A stretch of DNA of 64,000 bases from CAZMRW01 sp964568805 (lineage in GTDB: Bacteria > Pseudomonadota > Gammaproteobacteria > Methylococcales > Methylomonadaceae), in the NCBI GenBank assembly GCA_964568805.1, contig CAZMRW010000007.1:1-64000 (forward strand), written 5' to 3'. Below are positions 56,539 through 64,000 of this stretch, one piece after another. Under the pieces are notes generated by a model, which was not told where the DNA came from, searched no databases, and was given only the letters and a program-made list of their open reading frames with translations. How positions within the stretch are numbered: the first letter of the stretch is position 1; every line of letters starts with the position of its first letter. Position numbers and translations under genes: made by a program.

Positions 56539-58001
56539 CAATTGACCACGCATCGGAGATAAGGCATCAAATCGGTTGCCAGCAAACCCCGTTCGCCATC
56601 CTTTGCCGCCGCCAGATCGGCGGCATGGCCATGCAGATAAACACCCTGCCTGGCCGCATCCTCCAGCGACAAACCCTGGGCCACTAATGCGGCAATCGCA
56701 CCGGACAACACGTCGCCCATGCCGCCGGACGCCATGCCGGGATTTCCGGTGTTTGACACCGAAATCTTATGATCCGATGCAATCAAGGTGCCTGAGCCTT
56801 TTAACACGGCGATGCCACCATAGCGGCCGTGAAGGGCCGAAACCGCAGCGAAGCGGTCCAGTTGAATTTCAACCGTGGAACATGCCAGCAAGCGGGCGGC
56901 TTCGCCCGGATGCGGCGTTAAAATCCAGTTATGTCTTGTTAAATCCCGGGCAGAAAGCAAATTCAGTCCATCCGCATCGATAATTAACGGAATTTGCGCT
57001 TCGATCGTTTCGTCAAACATCGTTTTCGCCCAACTGCTCTGGCCTAGTCCCGGACCCAACACGACGACGTCGGCTTTGTCCAGCAGCACTGCCAAATGGC
57101 CGGCCGTTTCAACGCCGTGGCACATCAATTCGGGCCGGCTCAGATTCATTAACCCCGAATGTTCGGCTCTTGTCGCCACGCTGACCAGGCCGGCGCCGGC
57201 TCGTAAAGCCGCCTCCCCCGCCATGCGCGCCGCGCCGGAATAACCCTTGTCGCCGCCGACAATCAGGACATGGCCCATGTTGCCTTTATGCGCGCACCGG
57301 TCCCGAGGCGTTAACGCCTTGGGCAAGACGCGAACAACATTGGACGGCACTCGCTGAAAAATCTCATCAGGCACGGATAACGAAGCATAAATGATCTCGC
57401 CGCAATACTCCGCCGCCGAACCGGTAAACATGCCCTGTTTAAGTCCGATAAAGGTCACCGTGCAATCCGCTTTGACCGCACAGGCCATTACGTGGCCGGT
57501 ATCGGCATTCAGGCCGGAAGGAATATCTGCGGCAATGACAGGAACGTTGGCTTGATTGATCACTTCAATCGCCTCGGCATAAAGGCCAGTCACTGGCCGG
57601 TCCAGGCCGGTTCCCAAAAGCGCATCGACAATCAGATCGGCCTCGATCAGTTGTCCGGCCTGGAAAAGAATTACCTTGCCCTGGATATTCGAAAAATCCC
57701 GGTACGCTGTCAACGCATCGCCTTTCAGTTTTTCGGGTTCCGAAACGGCATGGACTGCGACCTGCAACCCCGATTCCAGCGCCAGCCGGGCCACGACATA
57801 TCCGTCGCCGGCATTATTGCCGCTGCCGCAAAAGACGGCTATCGTCCGCCCGTTCGGCCATTTTTCCGTGATGCATCGAAATAACGCATCGCCGGCCCGG
57901 CTCATCAATTCATGACCCGGTATGCCGAACGTTTCGATGGCGATACGGTCGAGTTCCCTGACCTGGGCGGCGCGGTAGAGTGTTTGAGGGAGTTTTTCCA
58001 T
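56538..58001 (-). CDS. nnrD: Bifunctional NAD(P)H-hydrate epimerase and dehydratase
   Basis: Repairs hydrated NAD(P)H. 487 residues from the ATG at 58001: the N-terminal YjeF_N epimerase domain (about 1-215, with VFCGSGNNAGDGYVVARL and ALLGTGLDRPVTG) and the C-terminal carbohydrate-kinase-like dehydratase domain (about 225-487, with GPGLGQSSWAK, ILTPHPGEAARLL and GNPGMASGGMGDVLSGAIAA). The longer frame to 58076 lacks support. It leads the nnrD-tsaE-amiC operon. Confidence 0.94.
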   Translation of the reverse strand: MEKLPQTLYRAAQVRELDRIAIETFGIPGHELMSRAGDALFRCITEKWPNGRTIAVFCGSGNNAGDGYVVARLALESGLQVAVHAVSEPEKLKGDALTAYRDFSNIQGKVILFQAGQLIEADLIVDALLGTGLDRPVTGLYAEAIEVINQANVPVIAADIPSGLNADTGHVMACAVKADCTVTFIGLKQGMFTGSAAEYCGEIIYASLSVPDEIFQRVPSNVVRVLPKALTPRDRCAHKGNMGHVLIVGGDKGYSGAARMAGEAALRAGAGLVSVATRAEHSGLMNLSRPELMCHGVETAGHLAVLLDKADVVVLGPGLGQSSWAKTMFDETIEAQIPLIIDADGLNLLSARDLTRHNWILTPHPGEAARLLACSTVEIQLDRFAAVSALHGRYGGIAVLKGSGTLIASDHKISVSNTGNPGMASGGMGDVLSGAIAALVAQGLSLEDAARQGVYLHGHAADLAAAKDGERGLLATDLMPYLRCVVN

Positions 58002-58215
58002 AAGCTTGGTAATGGATGGCTTCAATACAAGGTATGCTATTTTAAAAACTTTATGACGAATGTTGCCAATATACACTCTTCAAACTTTAAAATCAGTCAT
58101 CTTCGCGGCGATCTCCTGATGGCTGCCTGCCTAGATATAGATCAGTAGAGCTATACAGAAGCAGTTGCCGAGCAAGGGACAACCCTGATTCTGTTCAGAA
58201 CAAAATAAAAAATTC

Positions 58216-58245
58216 TTGACAATTTAAGACGACCGGTCATATTAT
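58216..58245 (+). promoter_or_regulatory. Promoter with a palindromic operator for the TetR operon
   Basis: A consensus -35 TTGACA (58216-58221) and a -10 TATTAT (58240-58245) are 18 bases apart. GACCGGTC (58231-58238), a perfect palindrome, lies between them, inside AAGACGACCGGTCAT; TetR-family regulators often bind such sites. The -10 ends six bases before the tetR ATG, so the transcript may start at the A of the start codon. Confidence 0.7.
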
Positions 58246-58251
58246 TCGCCC

Positions 58252-58851
58252 ATGGTCAAAACGTCACGAAAAAATCTAAACCGCGACAATCTGTTAAGCC
58301 AGGGTGTCGACTTGCTGATGCATCAGGGTTATCACGGCACGGGGCTGAAAGAGATTCTCGATGCCGTGCAAATTCCCAAGGGGTCTTTTTACAATTACTT
58401 CGGCAGTAAGGAAAGTTTTGCCGCCGAAGTCATCCAGCACTATATCGCCCCTTTTATCCGGCAACTGGATAGCCATCTGAAGAATCTGAATGGCGATGCC
58501 CTGGCGGCGATCAACCGTTATTTTGACGAACTGATCGCCGAACTTGAAAAAGCCGATTTTAAAGGCGGCTGTTTGCTCGGTAATTTGATGGGGGAAGTCG
58601 GGGACACCAGCGAACTCTGCCAAACTTCGCTGCAAACGGCCGTGCATCGGTACCGCGATCTGCTGCAATCGGGTCTTGCCACGGCACAGCAGCAGGGCAC
58701 GGTGAGGACCGATAAATCGGCCAAAGCGATGGCCGATATGTTGGTCAACGCCTGGCAGGGAGCCTTGTTACGAATGAAAATTGAAAAATCATCTGCACCG
58801 CTCACACAGTGTTGCCAGGATTTACTGGGCGATTATTTCAGGGCGCGATGA
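58252..58851 (+). CDS. TetR-family transcriptional regulator
   Basis: 199 residues. The N-terminal helix-turn-helix (about 12-58) reads GVDLLMHQGYHGTGLKEIL, then IPKGSFYNYFGSKESFAAE, typical of the TetR family. The C-terminal ligand domain (TetR_C of the YcdC/AcrR-like type) has GGCLLGNLMGEVGD with Cys106 and a second Cys in SELCQ, both possible sensors. It probably represses its own operon through the palindrome between its -35 and -10. There is no room for a ribosome site, so translation may be leaderless. Confidence 0.92.
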   Translation: MVKTSRKNLNRDNLLSQGVDLLMHQGYHGTGLKEILDAVQIPKGSFYNYFGSKESFAAEVIQHYIAPFIRQLDSHLKNLNGDALAAINRYFDELIAELEKADFKGGCLLGNLMGEVGDTSELCQTSLQTAVHRYRDLLQSGLATAQQQGTVRTDKSAKAMADMLVNAWQGALLRMKIEKSSAPLTQCCQDLLGDYFRAR

Positions 58852-58905
58852 CAACCGCCCTGACGATGACCGCCCGTCAAACTAACCACACACCGGAGAA
58901 CTGAC

Positions 58906-59184
58906 ATGCCAAAATTTATTATCGAACGTGAAATTCCTAATGCAGGTTCCTTAAGCGCACAGGATTTACAAGGTATCTCGCAAAAGTCGTGCAATGTCTT
59001 GCACGAGATGGGGCCCAGGATTCAATGGCTGCAAAGCTATGTGACCGGCGATAAGATCTACTGCGTCTATATCGCTCCCGACGCCGCCAGCATCAAGGAG
59101 CATGCGGAGAAAGGCGGCTTCCCGGCGAATAAAATCTCCGAGATCAAAACCGTGATCGATCCGACTACCGCGGAATGCCGTTAA
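58906..59184 (+). CDS. DUF4242 (SCO4226-type nickel-binding) family protein
   Basis: 92 residues, a ferredoxin-like alpha/beta fold by pattern: MPKFIIEREIPNAGSLS, WLQSYVTGDKIYCVYIAPD, IKEHAEKGGFPANKI. This fits the DUF4242 family, whose Streptomyces member SCO4226 binds nickel. GGAGAA lies before the ATG. It sits in an operon, 54 bases after tetR and 19 before the ferredoxin. Confidence 0.85.
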   Translation: MPKFIIEREIPNAGSLSAQDLQGISQKSCNVLHEMGPRIQWLQSYVTGDKIYCVYIAPDAASIKEHAEKGGFPANKISEIKTVIDPTTAECR

Positions 59185-59203
59185 TTTAACCTGAGGAATC
59201 ACC

Positions 59204-59392
59204 ATGAATGTCACCTGGGATCAAAACCTGTGCTGCCATGCGGGCGTCTGCGTGAGCTCGCTGCCCGAGGTTTTTAAAATTGAGGACGGTCGGTTTGTCA
59301 TCGACACGTCTAATGCGAGCGACGAAGATATCGCCGCCGTCGTTAATCGGTGTCCTTCCGGTGCGCTCCAGGTAGCCAACGACAATAAATAA
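59204..59392 (+). CDS. Small divergent 4Fe-4S (Fer4_19-type) ferredoxin
   Basis: 62 residues. Four cysteines (NLCCHAGVCVSSLP and NRCPSGAL) match the one-cluster divergent ferredoxins (Fer4_19, as in E. coli YjdI), which have a C-terminal CPSGAL. Only three are positioned as in the standard pattern with one extra (CC), so cluster type is uncertain. GAGGAA precedes the ATG. Its place between the DUF4242 gene and the SBP56-like gene suggests electron transfer in the same pathway. Confidence 0.82.
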   Translation: MNVTWDQNLCCHAGVCVSSLPEVFKIEDGRFVIDTSNASDEDIAAVVNRCPSGALQVANDNK

Positions 59393-59404
59393 GAGAGAAC
59401 CGTG

Positions 59405-60808
59405 ATGAAAAATACAACAAGCAACCACCGCCACCCCCTGCGCGCCCTGGCACAGGCCTGTACTTTTACCGCCGCCACGCTCGCCTTGGCCGGGCTCGGC
59501 AGCCCTGCCGTTCTCGCCGATGAAACCTGCCAGTCGCCATATATGGCTAAAATCGTCGGCCAGGAAGATTTCGTTTATGTCTGGACTTTAGGCGCAGAAG
59601 GCATCGGCGACGAGCAGGACAAACTCGTGACCGTCGACGTCAATCCCAAGTCGCCGAATTACGGCAAAGTCGTCCATACCCTGTCGGTCGGCGGTCGCAA
59701 CGAGGCGCACCACTCCGGCTTTACCGACGACCGCCAATATCTATGGGCAGGCGCGCTGGACACCAGCAAGCTGTTTATCTTCGACGTCCATAGTGATCCT
59801 GCCAAACCCAAGCTGGTCAAGACGATTACCGATTTCGTCGCTAAAAGCGGCGGCGTGGTCGGCCCGCATACCACCTATGCCCTGCCAGGCCGCATGATCA
59901 TTACCGGACTGTCGAATAACAAGGATCACGGCGGCCGTACCGGCCTCGTCGAATACACCAACGACGGCGATTATATCACCACGCACTGGACGCCGACCGA
60001 CAGCGATCTGGGCGGCGCGGTCAAAGCCGGCAAATATGCCGACGGCTACGGCTATGATTTGCGCGTACTGCCCCGGCGCAACCTGATGCTGACCTCGTCG
60101 TTTACCGGCTGGTCCAATTACATGATGGATTTCGGCAAGATGCTGAACGATCCGGAAGCGATGAAACGATTCGGAAATACCGTCGTGCAATGGAACCTGC
60201 ACAGCAAGCAGCCGAAAAAAGTCTTCGACGTGCCCGGCGCGCCGCTGGAAATCCGCTGCGCCTGGGGCGAAAACCATAATTATTGCTTCACCAGCACCGC
60301 ATTGACCTCGAAAATCTGGCTGATTTACGAAGACGCCAACGGCACATGGCAGGCCAAGGAAGTCGCCGATGTCGGCGATCCGTCGAAAGTGCCGCTGCCG
60401 GTCGACATTTCGATTTCCAGCGACGACACCATGCTCTGGGTCAATACCTTCATGGACGGCAAAACCCGCGCGTTCGACATCACAGATCCGTTCAAGCCGA
60501 AACAGGTGTACGAACAAAAGATCGGCGCGCAGGTCAATATGGTGTCGTCGAGTTGGGATGGCAAACGCCTGTATTACACCTCGTCGCTGCTCGCTAACTG
60601 GGATAAAAAAGGCGCCGACAACGAGCAGTTTATGAAAGGCTATACTTGGGACGGCAAAACGCTGAACCAGAAATTCGCCATCGATTTTACCAAGGAAAAA
60701 CTGGGCCGAGCCCATCAGATGGTGTTTAACGCCTATTCGCTGTACAGCGCGAATAAACCGGCGGAGGATAAGCTGCTGGCAACAATCGAATTGCCGCATG
60801 CCCGATAG
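59405..60808 (+). CDS. Selenium-binding protein 56 family, putative methanethiol oxidase
   Basis: 467 residues from the ATG at 59405 (a GTG one codon earlier is also possible). N-terminal signal peptide (about 1-39, ending SPAVLAD), then a beta-propeller with NEAHHSGFTDD, GGVVGPHTTYALPG and AHQMVFNAYSLY, conserved across the SBP56/MtoX family. Bacterial members with a signal peptide are copper-dependent methanethiol oxidases that make formaldehyde, H2S and H2O2. The usual neighbours in Hyphomicrobium (SCO1/SenC, MauG) are missing; here it is with TetR, DUF4242 and a ferredoxin. In a methylotroph the formaldehyde made can enter C1 metabolism. Confidence 0.85.
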   Translation: MKNTTSNHRHPLRALAQACTFTAATLALAGLGSPAVLADETCQSPYMAKIVGQEDFVYVWTLGAEGIGDEQDKLVTVDVNPKSPNYGKVVHTLSVGGRNEAHHSGFTDDRQYLWAGALDTSKLFIFDVHSDPAKPKLVKTITDFVAKSGGVVGPHTTYALPGRMIITGLSNNKDHGGRTGLVEYTNDGDYITTHWTPTDSDLGGAVKAGKYADGYGYDLRVLPRRNLMLTSSFTGWSNYMMDFGKMLNDPEAMKRFGNTVVQWNLHSKQPKKVFDVPGAPLEIRCAWGENHNYCFTSTALTSKIWLIYEDANGTWQAKEVADVGDPSKVPLPVDISISSDDTMLWVNTFMDGKTRAFDITDPFKPKQVYEQKIGAQVNMVSSSWDGKRLYYTSSLLANWDKKGADNEQFMKGYTWDGKTLNQKFAIDFTKEKLGRAHQMVFNAYSLYSANKPAEDKLLATIELPHAR

Positions 60809-61056
60809 CGTGTAATTTCCATGCAACTTTCGGAATCTAGGGTAACAGTAGTTGGTATTAGTTGCCCTCGATTTCGTTGCCTAAAAGCCACCCAGACCGT
60901 ATTATAACAGAAATTTGTTTAACTTATCAAAGTGTTAGTGATGACCTGAGATCAGCTTTGCCCAACTGTATTTACATCGTCTGGAACAACATAAAAACAG
61001 GCGTCGCTCCTACTATAGGCTTGACGAACGATTTTCAGGGTTATCCATCCGTGTGA

Positions 61057-62607
61057 TCATTGCTTAATTCTACTTCGGCTAACGCGAAATAAGTTCCAGC
61101 CCTGCCCCGTTAACAGCAACGTCGCTGCATAAAGGCCCAGTCCAATGCTTATCCACTTTATTAATTGCATGACTCTGATGCCTGCGCCCCACTGATGCCA
61201 CCAAGCCGGATCGACCCAGTAATACAATCCGGCCGACATCACAGTACTTGCCAAGGTCACGCGCAGAAAAAACAGTCCCCAGCCTTTGGCCGGCTGGTAG
61301 ATTTTGTCCTTGAGCAATCTCGCCAGCAACAAGGCGGCGTTGAAAAATGCGCCCAATGATGTCGCCAGCGCCAGACCGGCATGAGCCAATGGAAACACCA
61401 GGGCCACATTTAATGCCAAACTGACCAGCATGGAGTAAACCCCGTACCGGAGCGGCGTTTTCATATCCTGGCGCGAGCTAAAACCGGGAACCAGCACCTT
61501 GACCAGAATAAATCCCAACAATCCGACCGAGTAGGCGCGAAGGCTGAGCCCGGCAAAATGCACGTCGGCTATGCCGAATTCGTTATACTGGAACAAGGTG
61601 GACAGCAAAGGCTCGGCCAGCACCAGCAAGCCGAATGTTGCCGGCAACCCGATCAGCAGCACCAGGCGCAAGCCCCAGTCGAGCGCATTTGAAAAAGCAG
61701 CCGGATCGTCGGCCGCATGATGCCTGGATAAACCGGGCAGTATCACTGTCGACACCGCGATTCCCAAAATCCCGAGCGGAAACTCAACGAGCCGGTCGGA
61801 ATAATAAAGCCAGGACACGCTGCCGGCGGTCAAAAAAGAGGCGATCAGGGTATCCAGCAACAGGTTGATCTGCGTCACGGAAACGCTGAACATGGCCGGC
61901 AGCATCAGCCCGATAATCTTTTTAACGCCGGGATCATTAAATCCCGGCCGCAATCTGGGCAGCAGCCCTAAACGCATTAACGCCGGAATCTGAAACAAAA
62001 CCTGGACGATGCCGGCGGCAAACACGCCCCAGGCCAATGCAGTGACCGGTTCCGCCATCAACGGCGCCAGCCAGATGGCCGCCGCGATCATCGAGAGATT
62101 GAGAAAAACGGGAGTCAACGCTGGAACGGCAAACTTGCCGTATGCATTCAAAATGCCGCCTGCAAACGCCACCAGCGAAATAAACAGCAAATAAGGAAAG
62201 GTTATCCGGAGCAGTTGCACGGCCAAGTCATGCTGCTCCCCTTGCCATGCAAATCCCGGAGCCAGCAACAGGATCAATACCGGTGCCGCAACAATGCCGA
62301 TCACGGTCATCGACATCAGGATCAAGGTTAAAGTCCCCGCGGTTTTATCGATAAACGTTTTTAAAGCGGCCTTGCTGCCCTGCTCCTTATACTGCGATAG
62401 TACCGGCACAAAGGCATGGGCAAAGGCCCCTTCCGCAAACAGACGGCGTAAAAAATTCGGAAACTTGAACGCCACAAAAAACGCATCGGTTGCCGTATCG
62501 ACGCCGAAAAACCGCGCGATCAACATATCCCTGATAAAACCCAAAACACGTGAAATCAGCGTCATGACGCTGACCACGGCTGTTGATTTAAAAAGCTGCC
62601 CGCTCAA
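61057..62607 (-). CDS. murJ: Lipid II flippase MurJ
   Basis: 516 residues, about 13-14 membrane segments, MOP/MVF family. Characteristic pieces: LISRVLGFIRDMLIARFFG near the N-terminus, NFLRRLFAEGAFAHAFVPVL with the conserved Arg/Glu, and QINLLLDTLIASFL in the middle. It moves lipid II across the cytoplasmic membrane for wall synthesis. It is divergent from rpsT, a gene order seen in many gammaproteobacteria. Confidence 0.96.
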   Translation of the reverse strand: MSGQLFKSTAVVSVMTLISRVLGFIRDMLIARFFGVDTATDAFFVAFKFPNFLRRLFAEGAFAHAFVPVLSQYKEQGSKAALKTFIDKTAGTLTLILMSMTVIGIVAAPVLILLLAPGFAWQGEQHDLAVQLLRITFPYLLFISLVAFAGGILNAYGKFAVPALTPVFLNLSMIAAAIWLAPLMAEPVTALAWGVFAAGIVQVLFQIPALMRLGLLPRLRPGFNDPGVKKIIGLMLPAMFSVSVTQINLLLDTLIASFLTAGSVSWLYYSDRLVEFPLGILGIAVSTVILPGLSRHHAADDPAAFSNALDWGLRLVLLIGLPATFGLLVLAEPLLSTLFQYNEFGIADVHFAGLSLRAYSVGLLGFILVKVLVPGFSSRQDMKTPLRYGVYSMLVSLALNVALVFPLAHAGLALATSLGAFFNAALLLARLLKDKIYQPAKGWGLFFLRVTLASTVMSAGLYYWVDPAWWHQWGAGIRVMQLIKWISIGLGLYAATLLLTGQGWNLFRVSRSRIKQ

Positions 62608-62704
62608 TGCCTGTCCTATTCAATCTGTTAAAATATTGACAATAATATCATTTAACATGATAATAGCGGGTCTATTTAACTTACTTTGCACCAATCGAGA
62701 CACT

Positions 62705-62968
62705 ATGGCTAATACAGCACAAGCTAAAAAGCGCGCGAAACAAGCGGAAAAAAGCCGTATTCGCAACGCAGGACAACGCAGCAACTTACGCACCTTCGTG
62801 AAAAAAGTCATTGCCGCCGTTAACGCTGGCGATAAGGAAAAAGCGCAAGCAGCTTACAATACTGCCGTGCCGATCATCGATTCAGCAGTCAACAAAGGCA
62901 TTATTCATAAAAATAAAGCAGCACGCAGCAAAAGCCGGTTGAATGCAAAAGTAAAGTCTATCGCTTAA
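62705..62968 (+). CDS. rpsT: 30S ribosomal protein S20
   Basis: 87 residues, Lys/Ala/Arg-rich, three helices, full length. MANTAQAKKRAKQAEKSRIR at the N-terminus and the HKNKAARSKSRLN end are typical of S20, which binds 16S rRNA. The start at 62705 is clear; the frame runs upstream to 62294 through the divergent murJ and is not coding. A strong terminator follows. Confidence 0.98.
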   Translation: MANTAQAKKRAKQAEKSRIRNAGQRSNLRTFVKKVIAAVNAGDKEKAQAAYNTAVPIIDSAVNKGIIHKNKAARSKSRLNAKVKSIA

Positions 62969-62984
62969 GCCAAAGCGCTATCTT

Positions 62985-63026
62985 CCAAAAAAGGCCGGAC
63001 TCTTTTGAGTTGCCGGCCTTTTTTTT
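62985..63026 (+). terminator. Intrinsic terminator after rpsT
   Basis: AAGGCCGG (62991-62998) pairs with CCGGCCTT (63013-63020), extended by ACTC/GAGT around a TTTT loop and by flanking A and T runs. A T-run of eight follows. It can act on both strands. Confidence 0.9.
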
Positions 63027-63241
63027 GCGTAAAACAGTCAGCCTGTTTCAGCTTGCAGGATAAACAAGCTGAGTCCATTTGGCTGATCCTATCCTGCGCC
63101 ATTCTACCGGATTCTTCATTAATATACACCTTCGGTTTTTTAGGCGTATTCGCTGCGCCCCGCGTGATCGTTTTAAAAAAGCTTGATTAATTTTATTGTT
63201 TATATATGATTATGCGTATATACGATTTAACAGACATTCCA

Positions 63242-63589
63242 ATGACCCCAACCCTATTTTTTAAATGTTTATCCGATGAAACGCGCCTGCGTTGCGTCAC
63301 GCTGCTACAAAAAGAAGGCAAGCTCTGCGTCTGCGAACTTACGGCAGCCCTGTCTTTGTCGCAGCCTAAAATATCCCGGCATTTGGCGTCGCTGCGTCAA
63401 TGCGGTTTGCTGCTGGACAGTCGTGAAGGACAGTGGGTTTATTATCAGATCAACCCCAAACTGCCTGATTGGGCTTTTCCTATTCTGGACAATGCGCTGA
63501 AGGCAGTTGCTTCGACCGGCATGTTTAAAGTCGACCAGGAGCGCCTGCACAGCATGGAATGCAGACCTGATATGACCGTTTGCTGCTGA
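63242..63589 (+). CDS. ArsR-family transcriptional regulator
   Basis: 115 residues from the ATG at 63242; a longer frame starts at 63206. Winged-helix with LSDETRLRCVTLLQ, LCVCEL (the CxC arsenite-sensing motif of ArsR, about 32-34) and SQPKISRHLASLR. The C-terminus ends in CC. It should repress its operon until arsenite or a thiol-binding metal displaces it. AT-rich dyads lie upstream (about 63199-63222) and again downstream (about 63603-63625). The arsI-like gene follows. Confidence 0.9.
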   Translation: MTPTLFFKCLSDETRLRCVTLLQKEGKLCVCELTAALSLSQPKISRHLASLRQCGLLLDSREGQWVYYQINPKLPDWAFPILDNALKAVASTGMFKVDQERLHSMECRPDMTVCC

Positions 63590-63641
63590 TTATTTTTTAT
63601 TCATTATATTCGTTTATCCGTATAACACTATAGGCACTAAC

Positions 63642-64000
63642 ATGAAAAGATTCCATCTCCATCTGGCGGTCGACGACCTCGCTCAGAACATCGACTTTTA
63701 TACCACCCTGTTCGGCTGCAAACCCAGCGTACAGCATGACGATTATGCGAAATGGATGCTGGATGATCCCCGCATCAACTTCGCCATTTCCAACCGGAGC
63801 GCCAAACTCGGCCTCGATCATCTGGGTATTCAGGCTGAGGACGAAGAGGAATTACAGGACATCAAGCTGCGTCTGGATGCGACGCAACGCCCCATCGAAA
63901 CCCAGGAGCAAGCGGCCTGCTGTTATATGCGGTCCGATAAATACTGGATTACCGACCCGCAAGGCATCGCCTGGGAATCCTTTCATTCATTGTCCGAAAT
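63642..64000 (+). CDS. ArsI/CadI-family organoarsenical lyase (3' end outside the window)
   Basis: Runs off the window; 119 codons are visible. A vicinal-oxygen-chelate (glyoxalase-like) protein: KRFHLHLAVDDLAQNIDFYT at the start, LDHLGIQAE in the middle and then AACCYMRSDKYWITDPQGIA, whose CC pair matches the arsenic-binding cysteines of the C-As lyase ArsI. ArsI removes methyl or aryl groups from trivalent arsenic. It follows arsR by 52 bases and is probably under its control. Confidence 0.85.
   Translation, partial: MKRFHLHLAVDDLAQNIDFYTTLFGCKPSVQHDDYAKWMLDDPRINFAISNRSAKLGLDHLGIQAEDEEELQDIKLRLDATQRPIETQEQAACCYMRSDKYWITDPQGIAWESFHSLSE

Noticed and set aside
60862..61056. 64-codon plus-strand frame between the methanethiol-oxidase gene and murJ
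   Set aside because: No ribosome site or signal; likely chance.
62294..62704. N-terminal extension of the rpsT frame
   Set aside because: S20 proteins begin at MANTAQAKK; the extension is the antisense of murJ.

Overview
The window reads as part of a chromosome from a gammaproteobacterium, most likely a methanotroph of the order Methylococcales. This is inferred from the gene set: a gnd / zwf-pgl oxidative pentose-phosphate block, two-subunit pyruvate carboxylase, a sucAB-lpd operon, an exosortase-associated TIGR04073 protein, twitching ATPases and several copper oxidases. No methane monooxygenase or methanol dehydrogenase gene lies in the window, so the assignment is not proven. No rRNA, tRNA or CRISPR array was recognised.

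Layout. 1-6850: the end of a possible CsgG-like gene, a DUF2914 protein on the minus strand, then sucA-sucB-lpd. The E3 gene has lost one of the two redox-active cysteines. 7023-10614: an unknown membrane protein, then a porin, FMN-binding protein and membrane protein cluster behind a Fur-box-like promoter. 10692-16738: gnd, then a small accessory island (ParE-type toxin-antitoxin pair, a zinc-finger/nuclease-like protein, a DUF5063 protein), then zwf-pgl. 16957-20659: a CHASE-GGDEF diguanylate cyclase, a gene-poor stretch with a candidate 24-residue membrane protein, and a stand-alone FtsH-type (M41) protease domain just after an intrinsic terminator. 20707-25657: yggS, pilT, pilU, a frameshifted glcF and a small membrane protein.

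26155-30699: a periplasmic multicopper oxidase, a small secreted protein, a phosphopantetheinyl transferase and two exported proteins. 30900-34131: a DUF815 ATPase, bioA and a Sua5/TsaC-type gene. 34299-37071: an accessory block that looks like a cluster of integron gene cassettes without an integrase: two good attC sites, one attC half, a PIN-domain pair, a phospholipase D-like protein and an unknown protein, all on the minus strand. 37339-40598: pycA-pycB. 40875-48170: recB-recD and mutL. 48326-54323: a 1761-residue multicopper oxidase of the MofA/MnxG type with permuted copper motifs, preceded by an unknown partner gene. 54781-58001: nnrD-tsaE-amiC. 58252-60808: a TetR-controlled operon of a DUF4242 protein, a one-cluster ferredoxin and a selenium-binding-protein/methanethiol oxidase. 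61057-64000: murJ, divergent rpsT, arsR and the start of an arsI-like lyase.

The central-metabolism genes (OGDH, oxidative pentose phosphate, pyruvate carboxylase) are normal core genes apart from the altered E3. The points most worth following are that E3, the cassette cluster, the giant oxidase, the methanethiol-oxidase operon and the Fur-like porin/flavoprotein cluster.
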